Shown: positions 62,976-64,000 of the stretch, piece by piece | Numbering within the stretch: position 1 is the stretch's first letter | How the letters are laid out: every line of letters begins with the position of its first letter | From: Aliiruegeria sabulilitoris | GTDB taxonomy: Bacteria; Pseudomonadota; Alphaproteobacteria; Rhodobacterales; Rhodobacteraceae | Assembly (NCBI RefSeq): GCF_001558155.1 | Contig: NZ_LOAS01000010.1 | Location: 186,001 to 250,000, forward strand | DNA: 64,000 nt | Reading direction: 5' to 3' | Notes under the pieces: model-generated | Told to the model about the DNA's origin: nothing | The model's database searches: none | What the model saw: the letters and a program-made list of their open reading frames with translations, nothing else | Position numbers and translations under genes: made by a program

Positions 62976-64000
62976 TCAGTAGTAGTAGTCGTAGTAGTCG
63001 TACGACCAACCGTAGTCCCAGCCGTAGTACCAGCCGATATCCCAGTACCAACCACTGCCATAGTACCAGTAGTCGTACACCCAGTACCAACCGTAGTCGT
63101 AGTTGGAGTGCCAACCCCAGCCATAGTCCCAGAACCAGCCGTAATCCCAACCATAGGACCAATACCAGCCGTAGTCCCAAGTGTAGTAGCTGTCCCAGCC
63201 ATATGACCAGTACCAGCCATAATCATAATCCCAGCCGTAGTACCAGCCGTAGCCCCAGTACCAGCCATAATCATAATCCCAGCTGTAGGACAGACCCCAG
63301 CCGTACCACCAGCCGTAGTCATAGGACCAAGAGTAGTCCCAGCCTCCGCCGTAGTACCAGCCATAATCCCAGCTGTAGTACCAGTCGTAGTCCCAACCGT
63401 ACCACCAGCCGTAATCCCAGCTGTAGTACCAGTCGTAGTCCCAACCGTACCACCAGCCGTAATCCCAGCTGTAGTACCAGTCGTAGTCCCAACCGTACCA
63501 CCAGCCGTAATCCCAGCTGTAGTACCAGTCGTAGTCCCAACCGTACCACCAGCCGTAATCCCAGCTGTAGTACCAGTCGTAGTCCCAACCGTACCACCAG
63601 CCGTAATCCCAGCTGTAGTACCAGTCGTAGTCCCAACCGTACCACCAGCCGTAATCCCAGCTGTAGTACCAGTCGTAGTCCCAACCGTACCACCAGCCGT
63701 AATCCCAGCTGTAGTACCAGTCGTAGTCCCAACCGTACCACCAGCCGTAATCCCAGCTGTAGTACCAGTCGTAGTCCCAACCGTACCACCAGCCGTAATC
63801 CCAGCTGTAGTACCAGTCGTAGTCCCAACCGTACCACCAGCCGTAATCCCAGCTGTAGTACCAGCTGTAACTCCAACCGTAGTACCAGCCGTAATCCCAG
63901 CTGTAGTACCAGTCGTAGTCCCAACCGTACCACCAGCCATAATCCCAGCTGTAGTACCAATCGTAGTCCCAACCGTACCACCAGCCGTAATTCCAGCTGT
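62976..64000 (-). CDS. Aromatic (Trp/Tyr/Gly/Asp) tandem-repeat protein, partial (N-terminus outside window)
   Basis: About 341 codons are visible and the frame is open at the window edge. It is built from a 16-residue unit WYYSWDYGWWYGWDYD, repeated identically at least ten times (63385-63864) and in diverged form on both sides. It ends in SYDYYDYYY and a TGA. All three minus-strand frames are open across the array. I chose this one because the differences between repeat units are mostly synonymous here (TAC/TAT, GAC/GAT, GGC/GGT) and because it stops 54 bp before a terminator, while the Thr/Gly frame runs through the terminator. No homologue comes to mind. Unusually, it lacks basic residues almost completely. 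Confidence 0.7.
   Translation of the reverse strand, partial: SWNYGWWYGWDYDWYYSWDYGWWYGWDYDWYYSWDYGWYYGWSYSWYYSWDYGWWYGWDYDWYYSWDYGWWYGWDYDWYYSWDYGWWYGWDYDWYYSWDYGWWYGWDYDWYYSWDYGWWYGWDYDWYYSWDYGWWYGWDYDWYYSWDYGWWYGWDYDWYYSWDYGWWYGWDYDWYYSWDYGWWYGWDYDWYYSWDYGWWYGWDYDWYYSWDYGWYYGGGWDYSWSYDYGWWYGWGLSYSWDYDYGWYWGYGWYYGWDYDYGWYWSYGWDSYYTWDYGWYWSYGWDYGWFWDYGWGWHSNYDYGWYWVYDYWYYGSGWYWDIGWYYGWDYGWSYDYYDYYY
63385..64000. repeat. 48-bp tandem repeat array
   Basis: Thirteen 48-bp units begin at 63385, 63433, 63481 and so on. The first ten are identical as far as I can see, the eleventh (63865) is diverged, and the next two are near-identical. A less regular zone (62980-63384) precedes it. The array continues past the window edge. 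It codes for the 16-residue aromatic unit on the minus strand. Confidence 0.93.

Noticed and set aside
62681-63940. A 419-codon Thr/Gly/Val-rich frame across the 48-bp repeats
   Set aside because: It runs straight through the terminator hairpin and into non-coding DNA, and repeat differences are non-synonymous in this frame but mostly synonymous in the Trp/Tyr frame.
63319-63981. A Leu/Arg/Val frame (LRLVVRLG type) across the same repeats
   Set aside because: It is the third open frame of the same array. Synonymous variation does not support it and it has no plausible fold.
63385-64000. Regular 48-bp repeats as a possible CRISPR array
   Set aside because: The units are directly adjacent and identical, with no unique spacers, and no cas genes are present.

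Overview
The window is high-GC chromosomal DNA from an alphaproteobacterium, most likely a marine member of the Rhodobacteraceae (Roseobacter group). This is inferred from the gene repertoire: TRAP and BMP-type ABC transporters, an NDUFS4-like complex I subunit, the MarR/metallo-hydrolase/FAD-monooxygenase/DUF2783 block, sulfonate catabolism, an RTX protein and type I secretion. It is also supported by intergenic repeats ending in AGGATATTT. No rRNA, tRNA, CRISPR array or complete insertion sequence was seen.

Layout. 1-4.7 kb: partial peptide-transporter binding protein, serine hydrolase, phosphomannomutase, NnrU-like membrane protein. 4.7-9.5 kb: a sulfotransferase/GT90 fusion divergent from a secreted RTX glycoside hydrolase. 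9.6-25.7 kb: mostly housekeeping and stress genes (BKACE enzyme, complex I subunit, uvrB, an AT-rich endonuclease-like gene, YdcF, two universal stress proteins with FNR-like boxes, a quinone-reductase-like flavoprotein, a PLP lyase, dnaE, a TauE exporter). 25.8-35.5 kb: xdhABC followed by a complete BMP-family ABC transporter, which together read as a purine uptake and oxidation unit. A REPIN-like element sits between the two permease genes, and a second repeat family is embedded in frame in xdhB. 35.7-37.1 kb: small envelope genes, two of them under 60 codons.

37.2-52.2 kb holds the main catabolic locus. It has a DeoR-family regulator, a TRAP transporter and an unbroken run of genes whose families add up to sulfoquinovose breakdown. 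The run comprises an NAD-dependent sulfoquinovosidase-like Gfo/Idh/MocA protein, mutarotase, isomerase, PfkB kinase, LacD/YihT-like aldolase, aldehyde dehydrogenase, 2-hydroxyacid dehydrogenase and both subunits of sulfopyruvate decarboxylase. The expected product is sulfoacetaldehyde plus dihydroxyacetone phosphate. The same bipartite motif (TTCGTTTG, 7 nt, ATTCGA[A/T]A) lies in front of the regulator and of the TRAP genes, which links them.

52.3-56.1 kb: a MarR regulator divergent from a metallo-hydrolase, FAD monooxygenase and DUF2783 gene set, with two operator-like palindromes between them. 56.1-64 kb, all on the minus strand: a subtilase, a PAPS-type sulfotransferase, two glycine-rich small proteins, and a type I secretion adaptor and ABC transporter. 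Beyond these is an extraordinary gene made of 16-residue Trp/Tyr/Gly/Asp repeats that runs off the window. I propose that this last block exports, and perhaps tyrosine-sulfates, an aromatic repeat protein. That is a hypothesis, not an established system.
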